Positions 25,314 through 33,389 of a stretch of DNA of 64,000 nt are shown here, piece by piece. The position numbers and the translations under genes are program-made. Numbering within the stretch: the first letter of the stretch is position 1; every line of letters starts with the position of its first letter. The notes under the pieces are model-generated. The model searched no databases, had not been told where the DNA came from, and saw only the letters and a list, made by a program, of their open reading frames with translations. The stretch comes from Actinocatenispora comari. Its GTDB lineage: Bacteria > Actinomycetota > Actinomycetes > Mycobacteriales > Micromonosporaceae. The stretch is taken from the NCBI RefSeq assembly GCF_017312725.1, contig NZ_BOPO01000053.1, forward strand, positions 1 through 64,000, read 5' to 3'.

Positions 25314-25607
25314 ATCGGCCGGTGCCAGGCGTTCGGGCAGCTCAGGCCCTGCGGCGACAGTCACGCGGGGCCGGCGCGGGCGCCCACCCGACGCACCGGT
25401 ACCGATAGCTCGGGCCCGACCAGGTGCAGGAGCAGCACCGGCTGCACCGCACCGCGTGACTTCAGCGGCACCTGGTCCGCCCCGCGCAGGCTGTCAGCGC
25501 GGATGCTGCTCGACAGGCTGTTCACGGATCCGTTGCGGCCGTTGGTTGCCTGTTCGGCGCGCTCCTAGGCTCCGGAACACCAACGGCACCGACGAGGGGA
25601 GTGCGCC

Positions 25608-25628
25608 ATGGACAACCGCGACAACTGA
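25608..25628 (+). CDS. Six-codon mini-ORF
   Basis: Encodes MDNRDN after GAGGGGAG with a six-base spacer, in the 465-bp gap between the SARP gene and the MFS gene. A TTGGTT-18-TAGGCT promoter candidate lies at 25542-25571. It could be a leader peptide controlling the MFS gene, or a chance ORF. Confidence 0.3.
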   Translation: MDNRDN

Positions 25629-25667
25629 GACAGGACGGCTCGCCGCGCAGGTGGAAGGAGACTCGCG

Positions 25668-25691
25668 ATGGCGTTCAACCGGGATTGGTGA
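25668..25691 (+). CDS. Seven-codon mini-ORF
   Basis: Encodes MAFNRDW after AAGGAG with a seven-base spacer, 39 bp after the first mini-ORF and 73 bp before the MFS start. It shares Asn-Arg-Asp with its neighbour and carries Phe3 and Trp7. A regulatory leader is the conservative view; very short precursor genes such as the five-codon bytA genes of biarylitides exist near P450 genes. Confidence 0.35.
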   Translation: MAFNRDW

Positions 25692-25764
25692 CCGGTGCCG
25701 GCCGGCGGGATGCGAGTGGTTCCGCGCTCGTCGGCCGGCACCCACGCACACCAGGGGAGGGTGC

Positions 25765-27054
25765 ATGGCGGCGGTGGCCCGGGCCGGTTTCGGCCGCGCC
25801 TTCGAGGTACCGGGGTTTCGTGCGCTGTGGACCGCCACGGTGCAGTCCCAGCTGGGCAATCAGCTGGCCCGACTGGCACTCGCGGTGCTCGTGTTCGACC
25901 GGACCTCCTCGCCGGTACTGACCGCTTTGACGTACGCGCTGACGTTCCTGCCGCCGATGGTCGCCGCGCCGCTGCTGACCGGCCTGGCCGACCGTTTTCC
26001 CCGGCGTACCGTGCTGATGTCCGCCGACCTGATCCGGGCGGTGCTGATCGGCCTCACCGCACTGCCCGGGCTGCCACTGGTCGCGGTCGGGGTGCTGGTC
26101 ACGCTCAACGCGTGCGTGCACCCGCTCTACTCCGCGGCGAGCGGCGCCGCGCTGCCGACGTTGCTGCCCGGCGACCGCTACCCGGTCGGCGCCGGCGTCC
26201 TCGCCATGACCGACATGGTCACCCAGATCGCCGGCTTCGGGCTGGGCGGTGTGGCGCTCGGGTGGCTCGGGGGTCCGCGCGGGTGCCTGGCGGTGGACGC
26301 CGCCACCTTCGCGCTGTCGGCCCTGTTGCTGCGGTCCGGGCTGCCACCACTGCGCCCAGGACCATCGCGGTCGCCCGGCGCGCGACGCGGCGGGCACGGG
26401 GCGGCACTACGGATGGTGCTGACCGATCGGCGGTTGGCGGTGCCCGCGGCCCTGGTGTGGCTGTACGGACTGCTCCTCGCCCCGGAAGCACTCGCCGTGC
26501 CGTTCACCCACCAGATCGGCGCCGGTACCGGGGCCACCGGATGGCTGATGGCCGCGGACCCGGTCGGCGCGCTGATCGGCACGCTGCTGCTGACCCGGGT
26601 GGTACCCCAGCGGTGGTGGCCGGCGCTGTTGACGCCCTTGGCGGTGGCCGCCGGGGTGCCGCTGATCGTCAGCGCGCTGGCGCCGGCGCTGCCGGTCGCG
26701 CTGGTGCTGTGGTCGCTCACCGGCGTGCTGACCTGCTACATCACCATCGCGCAGGTCACCTACGTGCGGCGGGTGCCAGACGAGCGCCGCGGCCGGGCCG
26801 CCGGTGTCGCGTCCGCCGGCCTGCAGACGGCGCAGTGCGTCGGCGTACTGGTCGCCGGGGCGCTGGCGGAGCTGATGGCCCCGTCCACCGCCATCGGCGT
26901 CTGCGCCGCCGTCGGCGTCCTTCTTGCCGTGCTCCTGGCCGCGGCGGCGCGTGAACGGCGTGGCCGCCAGGACAGCGCGGCACCGGACCAGACCACCGCA
27001 CCGCCGCTGCGAACCGGTACCGCTGACAAGGATCCTGGAGGAGAGCCGTGCTAG
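25765..27054 (+). CDS. MFS transporter
   Basis: 429 residues with about 12 predicted membrane segments, from ATG 25765 after GGGGAGG. The loop between segments 2 and 3 reads GLADRFPRRTVLM, the standard MFS G-x-x-x-D-R-x-x-R-R motif, and a second RRVPDERRGRAAG lies in the second half. It resembles the MdtH/enterobactin-exporter-like branch that exports drugs or natural products. It diverges from the SARP gene, so it may export the product of the P450-peptide genes; alternatively it belongs with the metal genes downstream. Confidence 0.82.
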   Translation: MAAVARAGFGRAFEVPGFRALWTATVQSQLGNQLARLALAVLVFDRTSSPVLTALTYALTFLPPMVAAPLLTGLADRFPRRTVLMSADLIRAVLIGLTALPGLPLVAVGVLVTLNACVHPLYSAASGAALPTLLPGDRYPVGAGVLAMTDMVTQIAGFGLGGVALGWLGGPRGCLAVDAATFALSALLLRSGLPPLRPGPSRSPGARRGGHGAALRMVLTDRRLAVPAALVWLYGLLLAPEALAVPFTHQIGAGTGATGWLMAADPVGALIGTLLLTRVVPQRWWPALLTPLAVAAGVPLIVSALAPALPVALVLWSLTGVLTCYITIAQVTYVRRVPDERRGRAAGVASAGLQTAQCVGVLVAGALAELMAPSTAIGVCAAVGVLLAVLLAAAARERRGRQDSAAPDQTTAPPLRTGTADKDPGGEPC

Positions 27055-27062
27055 TTCATGGC

Positions 27063-27090
27063 TTGCTGAATTCAGAGTTCAGTGTACTGT
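27063..27090 (+). promoter_or_regulatory. Promoter/operator of the CmtR-like gene
   Basis: TTGCTG (27063-27068), 16 bp, then TACTGT (27085-27090), six bases before the ATG: a leaderless promoter. The spacer holds the perfect palindrome CTGAATTCAG (27066-27075) and a second AGTTCAG copy, a likely binding site for the encoded repressor. Confidence 0.55.
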
Positions 27091-27096
27091 GTCGCC

Positions 27097-27426
27097 ATGC
27101 AAACGGCGACGCACGGCCAGGTCCTGGCCCGGTTCGGTCACGCCCTGTCCGACCCGACCCGGGCGCGGCTGCTACTGGCCCTGTGCGACGCACCGGGCTA
27201 CCCGGCTCGGTTGGCGGAGCTGCTCGGGACCAGCCGGCAGAACCTGTCCAACCATCTGGCGTGCCTGCGCGGCTGTGGCCTGGTGGTGGCGGTGCCGGAG
27301 GGTCGACGCAGCCGCTACGAACTGGCTGACGCCAAGTTGGCGCACGCGCTGCGCGACCTGCTCGGGCTGGTGCTGGCCGTCGATCCGACCGCGTGCGCCG
27401 AGTCCGACGCGGCCGGGTGCTGCTGA
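27097..27426 (+). CDS. CmtR-like ArsR-family metal sensor
   Basis: 109 residues from ATG 27097. The winged helix carries SRQNLSNHLACLRGCGL as recognition helix, placing Cys56 and Cys60 exactly where CmtR has Cys57 and Cys61. Cys100 matches CmtR Cys102 and a terminal CC adds Cys108 and Cys109. CmtR senses Cd(II)/Pb(II) and releases its operator when metal binds. The stop overlaps the start of a CDF exporter (TGATG), consistent with a metal-induced export operon. Confidence 0.87.
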   Translation: MQTATHGQVLARFGHALSDPTRARLLLALCDAPGYPARLAELLGTSRQNLSNHLACLRGCGLVVAVPEGRRSRYELADAKLAHALRDLLGLVLAVDPTACAESDAAGCC

Positions 27427-28157
27427 TGGTCGCCCGGGCCAGCCTGGCCGAACGCCTGTCGACCCGCCGGCTGTCGGTGACCGACTCGCCGGCCCGACGG
27501 GCGGCGCTGGCTCGACGGGTGCGATGGCTGGTCGCTGCCACGATCTCCTACAACGTGATCGAAGCCGTCACGGCCATCGCCGCGGGCACCGTCGCCTCCT
27601 CCACCGCGCTGGTCTCCTTCGGTCTGGACTCGGTGCTCGAGGTGTCCTCCGCCGCGGCGGTGGCCTGGCAGTTCTCCGCCCGCCACCCCGACACCCGGGC
27701 GCGGCGTGAGGCGGTGGCGCTGCGGGCCATCGCGGTGTCGTTCTTCGCGCTGGCCGCCTACGTGCTCGTGCAGTCGACCCGGAGCCTGCTCGGGGCAGCC
27801 GAGGCACGGCCCTCGTCCGTCGGCCTGGCACTCGCCGCGCTGAGCTTGGCGATCATGCCTGGTCTGTCCTACGCGCAGCGTCGCGCCGGCCGCCAACTCG
27901 GTTCGGCGAGCGCGGTCGCCGACTCCAAACAGACGCTGCTGTGCACCTACCTGTCCGCCGTCCTGCTGATCGGGCTCGCCGTCAACAGCATGTTCGGCTG
28001 GTGGTGGGCGGACCCGGTCGCGGCACTGGTGATCGCGGGCCTGGCCGTCAGGGAAGGTGTCGACGCCTGGCGCGGCAAGGGATGCTGCGCCCCGGCCGGT
28101 GAGTCGATCGCGCCGAACGACACCGGCTGTACCGCCGCCGACGACTGCTGCCACTGA
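27426..28157 (+). CDS. Cation diffusion facilitator-type metal exporter
   Basis: 243 residues with about five to six membrane segments. The CDF metal site appears as TALVSFGLDSVLEVSSA in segment 2 and AVADSKQTLLCTYLS in segment 5, with Asp and Glu in place of the usual His-Asp pairs. There is no large cytoplasmic domain. Instead the C-terminus is Cys-rich (GCCAPAG, then GCTAADDCCH), a plausible soft-metal ligand tail. Coupled to the CmtR-like sensor, it probably exports Cd, Pb, Zn or a similar ion using the proton gradient. Confidence 0.8.
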   Translation: MVARASLAERLSTRRLSVTDSPARRAALARRVRWLVAATISYNVIEAVTAIAAGTVASSTALVSFGLDSVLEVSSAAAVAWQFSARHPDTRARREAVALRAIAVSFFALAAYVLVQSTRSLLGAAEARPSSVGLALAALSLAIMPGLSYAQRRAGRQLGSASAVADSKQTLLCTYLSAVLLIGLAVNSMFGWWWADPVAALVIAGLAVREGVDAWRGKGCCAPAGESIAPNDTGCTAADDCCH

Positions 28158-28189
28158 CCCCGCCGCGAGGTCGGCACCACCCGAGCACG

Positions 28190-28552
28190 TGCCGCAGCAA
28201 CCACCTCGTCGCTGGCAGGCCGATCCACGTGCAGCGGCGGGAACTCGACGACGCACCACGCCAGCACGACTACACCATTCGGGAATGGGTCGAGGCACCC
28301 GGCGTGCGCTACGTACCCGTGGACGGTGACCGGCCTCCGGCTCGTCCCCGGCCCGGGCCACCCGAGCGGATCGCAGCTGGTCGTGGTCGAGACCGGCGCA
28401 CGTCCGGTCGTGGTCGTCGGCGACGTCGCGGTGTCGTCTTCCGAGCTGGCCGACCCGCACACCGAAGGCCAGCGACGAGTGCGTGCACTCGACCCGAGCT
28501 GGTGTGGCTCGCCCACGAGCCCTGGCGACCCGCCGCGCGCCGCGCCGACTGA
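28190..28552 (+). pseudogene. Remnant of an MBL-fold lactonase-like hydrolase
   Basis: Three pieces in different frames assemble into the C-terminal half of an N-acyl homoserine lactonase-like metallo-beta-lactamase fold protein. Piece one is RPIHVQRRELDDA then VRYVPVDGD (to ~28328). Piece two is LRLVPGPGHPSGSQLVVVET then VVVVGDVAVSSSEL (to ~28495). Piece three is PELVWLAHEPW, ending at the stop at 28552. The N-terminal HxHxDH metal motif is gone and at least two frameshifts separate the rest. It fills most of the 523-bp gap after the CDF gene; I see nothing else there. Confidence 0.6.
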
Positions 28553-28680
28553 CGTTGCGGGACACCGGGTACGGCGTGCGGCCGTACCCCGCGCCCCTCG
28601 TGGGAAGGGCACCGCCGCGGGCGAGCGGCACGGTCGGCGGGCGTGGATCACGGCCGGCCGTCGTCCGGCGCTGACCGAGG

Positions 28681-28992
28681 TCAGGTGCGGTGTTCCGGGC
28701 CGGGGGCGCGGACGCTGCCGCCGGGGCCGCGCTCACCCGGGTCCGCGTCGTTGACCGAGCGCCGCTCGGTGACGACGGTGGGCTCGCCACCGCGGTGCAC
28801 CTCGCGCTGGGTGATCGCGGTCTGGTGGCGTCGCCGATTCCACACCAGCAGGGTGATCACCAGTTCGACCACGCCGGCCAGCATCAGGATCGCGCCGATC
28901 GCGGTGACGTTGAGCCAGTGCAGATCGACGTCGATCGCGAAGGCGAAGATCGCACCGATCACCAGTAGCAGGATGCCAACACCGACACTCAT
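28681..28992 (-). CDS. Small two-pass membrane protein (DUF6458-like)
   Basis: 103 residues from ATG 28992 with GAGGAGG upstream. Two hydrophobic segments (VGILLLVIGAIFAFAI and IGAILMLAGVVELVITLLVW) flank DVDLHWLNVT, the pattern of small actinobacterial DUF6458 proteins. A charged Arg/Glu-rich tail follows. The function is unknown. The 232 bp to the antiporter operon show no further gene. Confidence 0.65.
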   Translation of the reverse strand: MSVGVGILLLVIGAIFAFAIDVDLHWLNVTAIGAILMLAGVVELVITLLVWNRRRHQTAITQREVHRGGEPTVVTERRSVNDADPGERGPGGSVRAPGPEHRT

Positions 28993-29224
28993 CAGGCACC
29001 TCCTCGACAACGGGATACCCGATGCGCGTGCGAGGTATGCACGCCGTGACCACGATCGCGGAGGAATAGGTCCCCGCGAGGCGGGTAGCACTCGGAGGAC
29101 CTGCGCCGGTGCATGTCGCCCCGCGGCGCACGGCACGACGGGATGGAGGCGTGCCCGGCCAGGTCGCCCGGGAATCGGCGTTCCGGTCCGGGGCGGTACG
29201 GATTGGCCTAGCGTCCGAGAGGTG

Positions 29225-29683
29225 ATGCGGGTGGCGGTGTGGTGGGTCGTTCTGATGGCGTGCTGGGTCGCCACGCTCGCCACCCTGGCCCCGGTGGAGT
29301 TGGCGGTGGGTGCGGCCGGCGCCCTGATCGCGGCCGGTACCGCGGTCGCCGCGCAGCGGGCGCTGCGCCGGCGATGGTCGTTCGACCCGCGGTGGCTGCG
29401 CTGGTTGGCACTGGTGCCGCTGACGGCGTTGACCGAGAGCGCCCTGCTGTTGACGCTGGTACGGCGGGAGAGCCGGAAGCGCAGCCCGGGTCTTCGCCGG
29501 CTGGCGCGGCCCGAGATCGGCGGCGGGGCCCGCGCCGACGGGCATCGCGCGCTGGGCGGGGCCGTGCTGTCGGCTGCCCCGGGCTCGTACCTGGTGGACT
29601 GGCCCGGCGACGCGCAGCGTCCGGTGCTGCTGCACACCGTGGTGAGCGGGTGGCCACGGCTGGACGAGGAGGTCCTGTCGTGA
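29225..29683 (+). CDS. mrpE: Na+/H+ antiporter subunit E
   Basis: 152 residues from ATG 29225 with GAGAGG upstream. Two N-terminal hydrophobic segments, then the MrpE core with LLTLVRRESRKRSPG and the conserved ending AAPGSYLVDW. First gene of a seven-gene antiporter operon with overlapping starts. The Mrp complex exchanges Na+ (or K+) for H+ across the membrane. Confidence 0.82.
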   Translation: MRVAVWWVVLMACWVATLATLAPVELAVGAAGALIAAGTAVAAQRALRRRWSFDPRWLRWLALVPLTALTESALLLTLVRRESRKRSPGLRRLARPEIGGGARADGHRALGGAVLSAAPGSYLVDWPGDAQRPVLLHTVVSGWPRLDEEVLS

Positions 29684-29937
29684 ACGGCTGGCTGCTCGCC
29701 GCGCTGGTGCTGCTGGCCGGCGGGCTGCCGCCGGCGCTGTACCTCGGCTCGCGCGGCGACGGCGTCGACCGGCTGGTGGGGCTGCAACTGACCAGCGCCA
29801 CGGCGGTGGGCTTCATGATGGTCTTCGCCTACGCGTACGACCGGTCCAGCTATCTGATCCTGCCGCTGGTGCTCGCGTTGCTGTCGCTGGCCGGGACGCT
29901 GGTGTTCACCCGGCTGCTGGGCCGGAGCGACCGATGA
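29680..29937 (+). CDS. mrpF: Na+/H+ antiporter subunit F
   Basis: 85 residues from GTG 29680, overlapping the mrpE stop (GTGA) after GAGGAGG. Three membrane segments, with the MrpF signature GDGVDRLVGLQLTSA after the first segment (DR-L pattern). It also has an additional DRSSYLILPLVLALLSLAGT segment. Confidence 0.83.
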   Translation: MNGWLLAALVLLAGGLPPALYLGSRGDGVDRLVGLQLTSATAVGFMMVFAYAYDRSSYLILPLVLALLSLAGTLVFTRLLGRSDR

Positions 29938-30233
29938 CCGGCTGGATCGGCGGTGTACTGGTCGGCATCGGCGTGGTGTTCGTCGTCGGCGCCGGGTGGG
30001 CGGCGCTGCTGTTTCGCGACACGCTGGACCGGTTGCACCTGCTCTCGCCCGCCGCCGTGATCGGCGTCCCGCTGGTCGGCATCGGGCTGGTGGTGGCGAC
30101 CGGTACCCACCTGTCCAGCGCGATGATCCTGCTGACGGTGGCGGTGCAGGCGGTCACCGGGCCGGCGCTGACCACCGCGATCGCCCGTTCCCGGCTGCGC
30201 CGTGACCAACTGCTCGCGGACCGGTCCCGATGA
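29934..30233 (+). CDS. mrpG: Na+/H+ antiporter subunit G
   Basis: 99 residues, ATGA overlap with mrpF. The typical MrpG order is seen: a first helix IGGVLVGIGVVFVVGAGWAA, the motif LFRDTLDRLHLLSPAAVIG, and a third segment through LTVAVQAVTGPALTTAIAR. Confidence 0.85.
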   Translation: MTGWIGGVLVGIGVVFVVGAGWAALLFRDTLDRLHLLSPAAVIGVPLVGIGLVVATGTHLSSAMILLTVAVQAVTGPALTTAIARSRLRRDQLLADRSR

Positions 30234-30472
30234 GTACCGCGGTGGTGGTCGTCGCGCTGGCGCTGGTCGCGATCGGTGGCCTGGCGGTGGTGGTCACGCA
30301 CGACCCGATCCGGCAGGCGGTGACCCTGTCGGTGTTCGGGGTGCTGCTCGCGGTGCTGTTCCTGGTACTGCAGGCGCCGGACGTGGCGCTGTCCCAGGTC
30401 GCCGTCGGTGCGGCGGTCGTGCCGCTGATGGTGCTGCTGGCGGTTCGCACGATCCGCCGGGACCGCCGGTGA
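30230..30472 (+). CDS. MbhD/DUF4040-type antiporter subunit
   Basis: 80 residues, ATGA overlap with mrpG. DPIRQAVTLSVFGVLLAVLF and LQAPDVALSQVAVGAAVVP match the DUF4040 domain. In many bacteria this domain is fused to the end of MrpA; here, as in archaeal Mbh and some actinobacterial clusters, it is a separate small subunit. Confidence 0.8.
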   Translation: MSTAVVVVALALVAIGGLAVVVTHDPIRQAVTLSVFGVLLAVLFLVLQAPDVALSQVAVGAAVVPLMVLLAVRTIRRDRR

Positions 30473-30503
30473 GCGGCCGCATCGGCACGGACCGGCGGCG
30501 CGG

Positions 30504-31244
30504 ATGAACCGGCGGCTGCGGTACCTGGTGTTCGGGCTCGGCGCCGCCGGGCTCGCGGTGCTGTTCGCGCTGGCGCTCGCCGGGCTGCCCGGCTTCGGCG
30601 GCGACTCGCACCCGTACCGGGACCGGGCGGTGCACGCCGCGCTGGCGCACCGGACCGCGAACGTGGTCTCCTCGATCAACTTCGACCAGCGCGCGCTCGA
30701 CACGTTCGGCGAGGAGCTGATCCTGCTCGGCTCGGTGGTGGGTGCGGCGGCGCTGCTGCGCCCGTCCCGGCGGGAGAGCGAACGGCCGGCGCCCGATCCG
30801 GAGGCGCGGGCGGTGCCCGACTCGGTGGTCCTGCTGTGCACGGTGATGCTGCCGGTGACGGTACTGGTCGGGCTGGACGTGATCGCGCACGGGCACCTGA
30901 CGCCGGGCGGCGGGTTCCAGGGCGGGGTGGTCCTCGCCACCGGGCTGCACCTGCTGTTCCTCGGCGGCCGGTACCCGGCGCTGCAGCGGATCCGGCCGCT
31001 GGCCGGCTACCAGTTCGCCGAGTCGATCGGGGTCGCGACGTTCGCCACGCCCGGCCTCGCCGGGCTCGCCGCCGGTGGCGCGTTCCTGGCCAACGTCCTG
31101 CCGTACGGGCAGTTCGCGTCGCTCGCCTCCGCCGGCACGGTACCGGTGTTGAGCCTGGCCGTCGGCGTCGCGGTCGGCGGTGGCGTCGTCGTGCTGCTGG
31201 CGCAGTTCCTGGAGCAGGCGCTGCGGTACTCGGGGGAGCGGTGA
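30504..31244 (+). CDS. mrpB: MbhE-MrpB fusion antiporter subunit
   Basis: 246 residues from ATG 30504. The N-terminal ~85 residues resemble MbhE/the last part of MrpA (NVVSSINFDQRALDTFGEEL). The remainder is MrpB (VTVLVGLDVIAHGHLTPGGG, then FQGGVVLATG). The 31 bp before it are the only real gap in the operon and lack a strong ribosome binding site. Confidence 0.82.
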   Translation: MNRRLRYLVFGLGAAGLAVLFALALAGLPGFGGDSHPYRDRAVHAALAHRTANVVSSINFDQRALDTFGEELILLGSVVGAAALLRPSRRESERPAPDPEARAVPDSVVLLCTVMLPVTVLVGLDVIAHGHLTPGGGFQGGVVLATGLHLLFLGGRYPALQRIRPLAGYQFAESIGVATFATPGLAGLAAGGAFLANVLPYGQFASLASAGTVPVLSLAVGVAVGGGVVVLLAQFLEQALRYSGER

Positions 31245-31591
31245 TGCAGGTCTTCGCGTACGCGGTGGGCGGCTGGCTGGTGCTGGTCGGTGCGGCCGGC
31301 ATCGTGCGCAGCCACCATCTGGTGCACACGGTCGTGTCGCTGTCGGTGGCGCAGGCCGGCACGTACGTGTTCCTGCTCGCGGTGGGTTTCCAGTGGAACG
31401 CGGTCGCGCCGGTGTTCAGCACCAGCGCCGACACCCACCGCGCCGTGGTCGACCCGGTGGTGCAGGCGCTGACGCTGACCGACATCGTGGTGTCGGCGAC
31501 GGTGACGGCGCTGCTGCTGGCGCTCGCGGTACAGATCCAGAAGCGGCACGGCACGGTCGATCCCGACGAGCTTCGCGCGTTGAAGGGCTGA
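31244..31591 (+). CDS. mrpC: Na+/H+ antiporter subunit C (NuoK-like)
   Basis: 115 residues, TGATG overlap with the previous gene. Three membrane helices of the NuoK/MrpC type, with VVDPVVQALTLTDIVVSATVT as the signature between helices 2 and 3 (DPL-QALVLTAIVI pattern). Confidence 0.86.
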   Translation: MQVFAYAVGGWLVLVGAAGIVRSHHLVHTVVSLSVAQAGTYVFLLAVGFQWNAVAPVFSTSADTHRAVVDPVVQALTLTDIVVSATVTALLLALAVQIQKRHGTVDPDELRALKG

Positions 31592-31592
31592 G

Positions 31593-33389
31593 ATGCGCGC
31601 GCTGGTGCCGCTGTCGTTCGTGCTGCCGGTACTGGTCGGCTGCGTGGTGCTCGCGTTCCGGCGCTGGCTGCCCCGGATGGTCACCGACCTGCTCTGCGTG
31701 GCGACGGCGGCGACCGTCGCCGGGTGCACCGGACTGCTGGCGCACGCCGCCGGCGGCGGCCGGATCGTGGAGTGGATGGGCGGCTTCACCCCGCATCGCG
31801 GGTACAGCGTGGGCATCGTGCTGGTCGTCGACCCGCTCGGCGCCGGCGCCGCGTGCCTGGCCGCGGTTCTCACCGGCTGCGCCCTGCTGTACGGCTGGCG
31901 CTACCTGTCGGACGCGGGCGAGCACTACCACGTGCTGATGCTGCTGTTCCTGGCCGCGATGGTCGCGTTCGCCAGCGCCGGCGACCTGTTCACCCTGTTC
32001 GTGTTCTTCGAACTGATGGGCGCGGTCGCCTACGCGCTGACCGGGATGCGCATCGAGGAACCGGAGTCGGTACAGGGCGGGTTGACCTTCGGGGTGGTCA
32101 ACTCGCTGGGCGCCTACCTGACGCTGATGGGCATCGGGGTGCTGTACGCCCGGTACGGGCAGCTCGGGTTGGCCCAGCTCGGCGCGGCGATCGGCGCGGC
32201 GAAGCCGGACCCGGCGCTGGTCGCCGCGTTCTGCCTGGTGTGCTGCGGCTTCCTGGTCAAGGCGGCCGTGGTACCGATGCACTTCTGGCTGGCCGACGCG
32301 CACGCGGTGGCACCGACCCCGGTGTGCGTGCTGTTCTCCGGCGTCATGGTCGAACTCGGCCTGTACGCGGTGACCCGCATCTACTGGGTGGTGTTCGCGA
32401 CCGCGCTGCCGGTCGCCACGATCGGCCGCACGCTGCTGGTCTTCGGCGTGCTGACCGCGCTGCTCGGCGCGGTGATGTGCGTCAGCCAACGCCACCTCAA
32501 ACGGCTGCTCGCCTACTCCACGGTGGCGCACCTGGGGCTGTTCCTGGTCGGCGTGTCCACGCTGAACGCCGACGGCCTCGCCGGTACCGCCGTCTACGTG
32601 CTCGGCCACTCGGGCGTGAAGGCGGCGCTGTTCCTGCTCGCCGGCATCCTGCTCAACCGGTACCGCAGCGTCGACGAGGCGTACCTGCACGGTCGGGCCG
32701 GGCTGCGCAGCCCGGTCGGCTGGCTGTACCTGCTGGCCGGGCTCGCGCTGGCCGGGGTGCCGCCGTTCGGGCCGGGGTTGGGCAAGGCGCTGACCGAGGA
32801 GGCCGCCGGTGCCGGGCACCCGTGGCTGGTCTGGCTGTTCGTCGCGGTGTCGGCGTTGACCGGTGGTGCGGTGCTGCGCACCGGGCTGCGCATCTTCGCC
32901 GGCCTCGGCGAGCCGCCCGGCGGTGGCGACGAGGAGACCACCGGGCGCAGCGAGGAGTCCGAGACCACCGGCCCGGTGCGCGGCACCCCGGTCACCATGC
33001 TGGTCGCCACCTGCCTGCTGCTGGGTGGCGGGCTGCTCGTGGGCGCGCTGCCCGGGCTGGCCCGCGCCTGCGGTCGCGCGGCGGCCGCCGCGATCGACAC
33101 GCTCGGCTACCGCGACGAGGTGCTGCACGGCACGCTGCGGCCGCTCGCCGAGGTACCCGACTCGTACTGGTCGGCCTCCGGCGTGCTGCTGGGGCTGCTC
33201 TCGGCGGCGCTGGCGGTCGGTGTGGCGCTGCTCGCGCTGGCGCGGCTGCCGGAACGGCTGCGCCGGCCGCTGCGCCCGCTCGAGCCGGTACTGGTCGGCC
33301 TGCACCGGCTGCATTCCGGTCATGTCGGCGACTACGTCGCCTGGCTGTTTCTCGGCACCGCGGCGCTCGCCGCGCTGGTGGCGTGGTGA
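31593..33389 (+). CDS. mrpD: Na+/H+ antiporter subunit D (NuoM/N-like)
   Basis: 598 residues with ~14 predicted membrane segments. It contains the proton-channel landmarks of this superfamily: FVFFELMGAVAYALTG with Glu in helix 5, FLVKAAVVPMHFWLADAHAV with Lys in helix 7, and KRLLAYSTVAHLG. It is the only NuoL/M/N-like subunit in the cluster; no large MrpA is present, matching Mbh-type modules. Proton translocation is expected. Confidence 0.87.
   Translation: MRALVPLSFVLPVLVGCVVLAFRRWLPRMVTDLLCVATAATVAGCTGLLAHAAGGGRIVEWMGGFTPHRGYSVGIVLVVDPLGAGAACLAAVLTGCALLYGWRYLSDAGEHYHVLMLLFLAAMVAFASAGDLFTLFVFFELMGAVAYALTGMRIEEPESVQGGLTFGVVNSLGAYLTLMGIGVLYARYGQLGLAQLGAAIGAAKPDPALVAAFCLVCCGFLVKAAVVPMHFWLADAHAVAPTPVCVLFSGVMVELGLYAVTRIYWVVFATALPVATIGRTLLVFGVLTALLGAVMCVSQRHLKRLLAYSTVAHLGLFLVGVSTLNADGLAGTAVYVLGHSGVKAALFLLAGILLNRYRSVDEAYLHGRAGLRSPVGWLYLLAGLALAGVPPFGPGLGKALTEEAAGAGHPWLVWLFVAVSALTGGAVLRTGLRIFAGLGEPPGGGDEETTGRSEESETTGPVRGTPVTMLVATCLLLGGGLLVGALPGLARACGRAAAAAIDTLGYRDEVLHGTLRPLAEVPDSYWSASGVLLGLLSAALAVGVALLALARLPERLRRPLRPLEPVLVGLHRLHSGHVGDYVAWLFLGTAALAALVAW

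Noticed and set aside
22150-25314. A ~1050-codon open frame on the plus strand opposite the SARP gene
   Set aside because: It is the antisense shadow of a GC-rich gene: composition is Arg/Gly/Gln/Pro-rich with no domain, while the minus strand encodes clear winged-helix, BTAD and NB-ARC motifs.
30468-30504. GTG overlap start for the MrpB-type subunit
   Set aside because: That frame terminates within 13 codons at the ATGA containing the real start at 30504.
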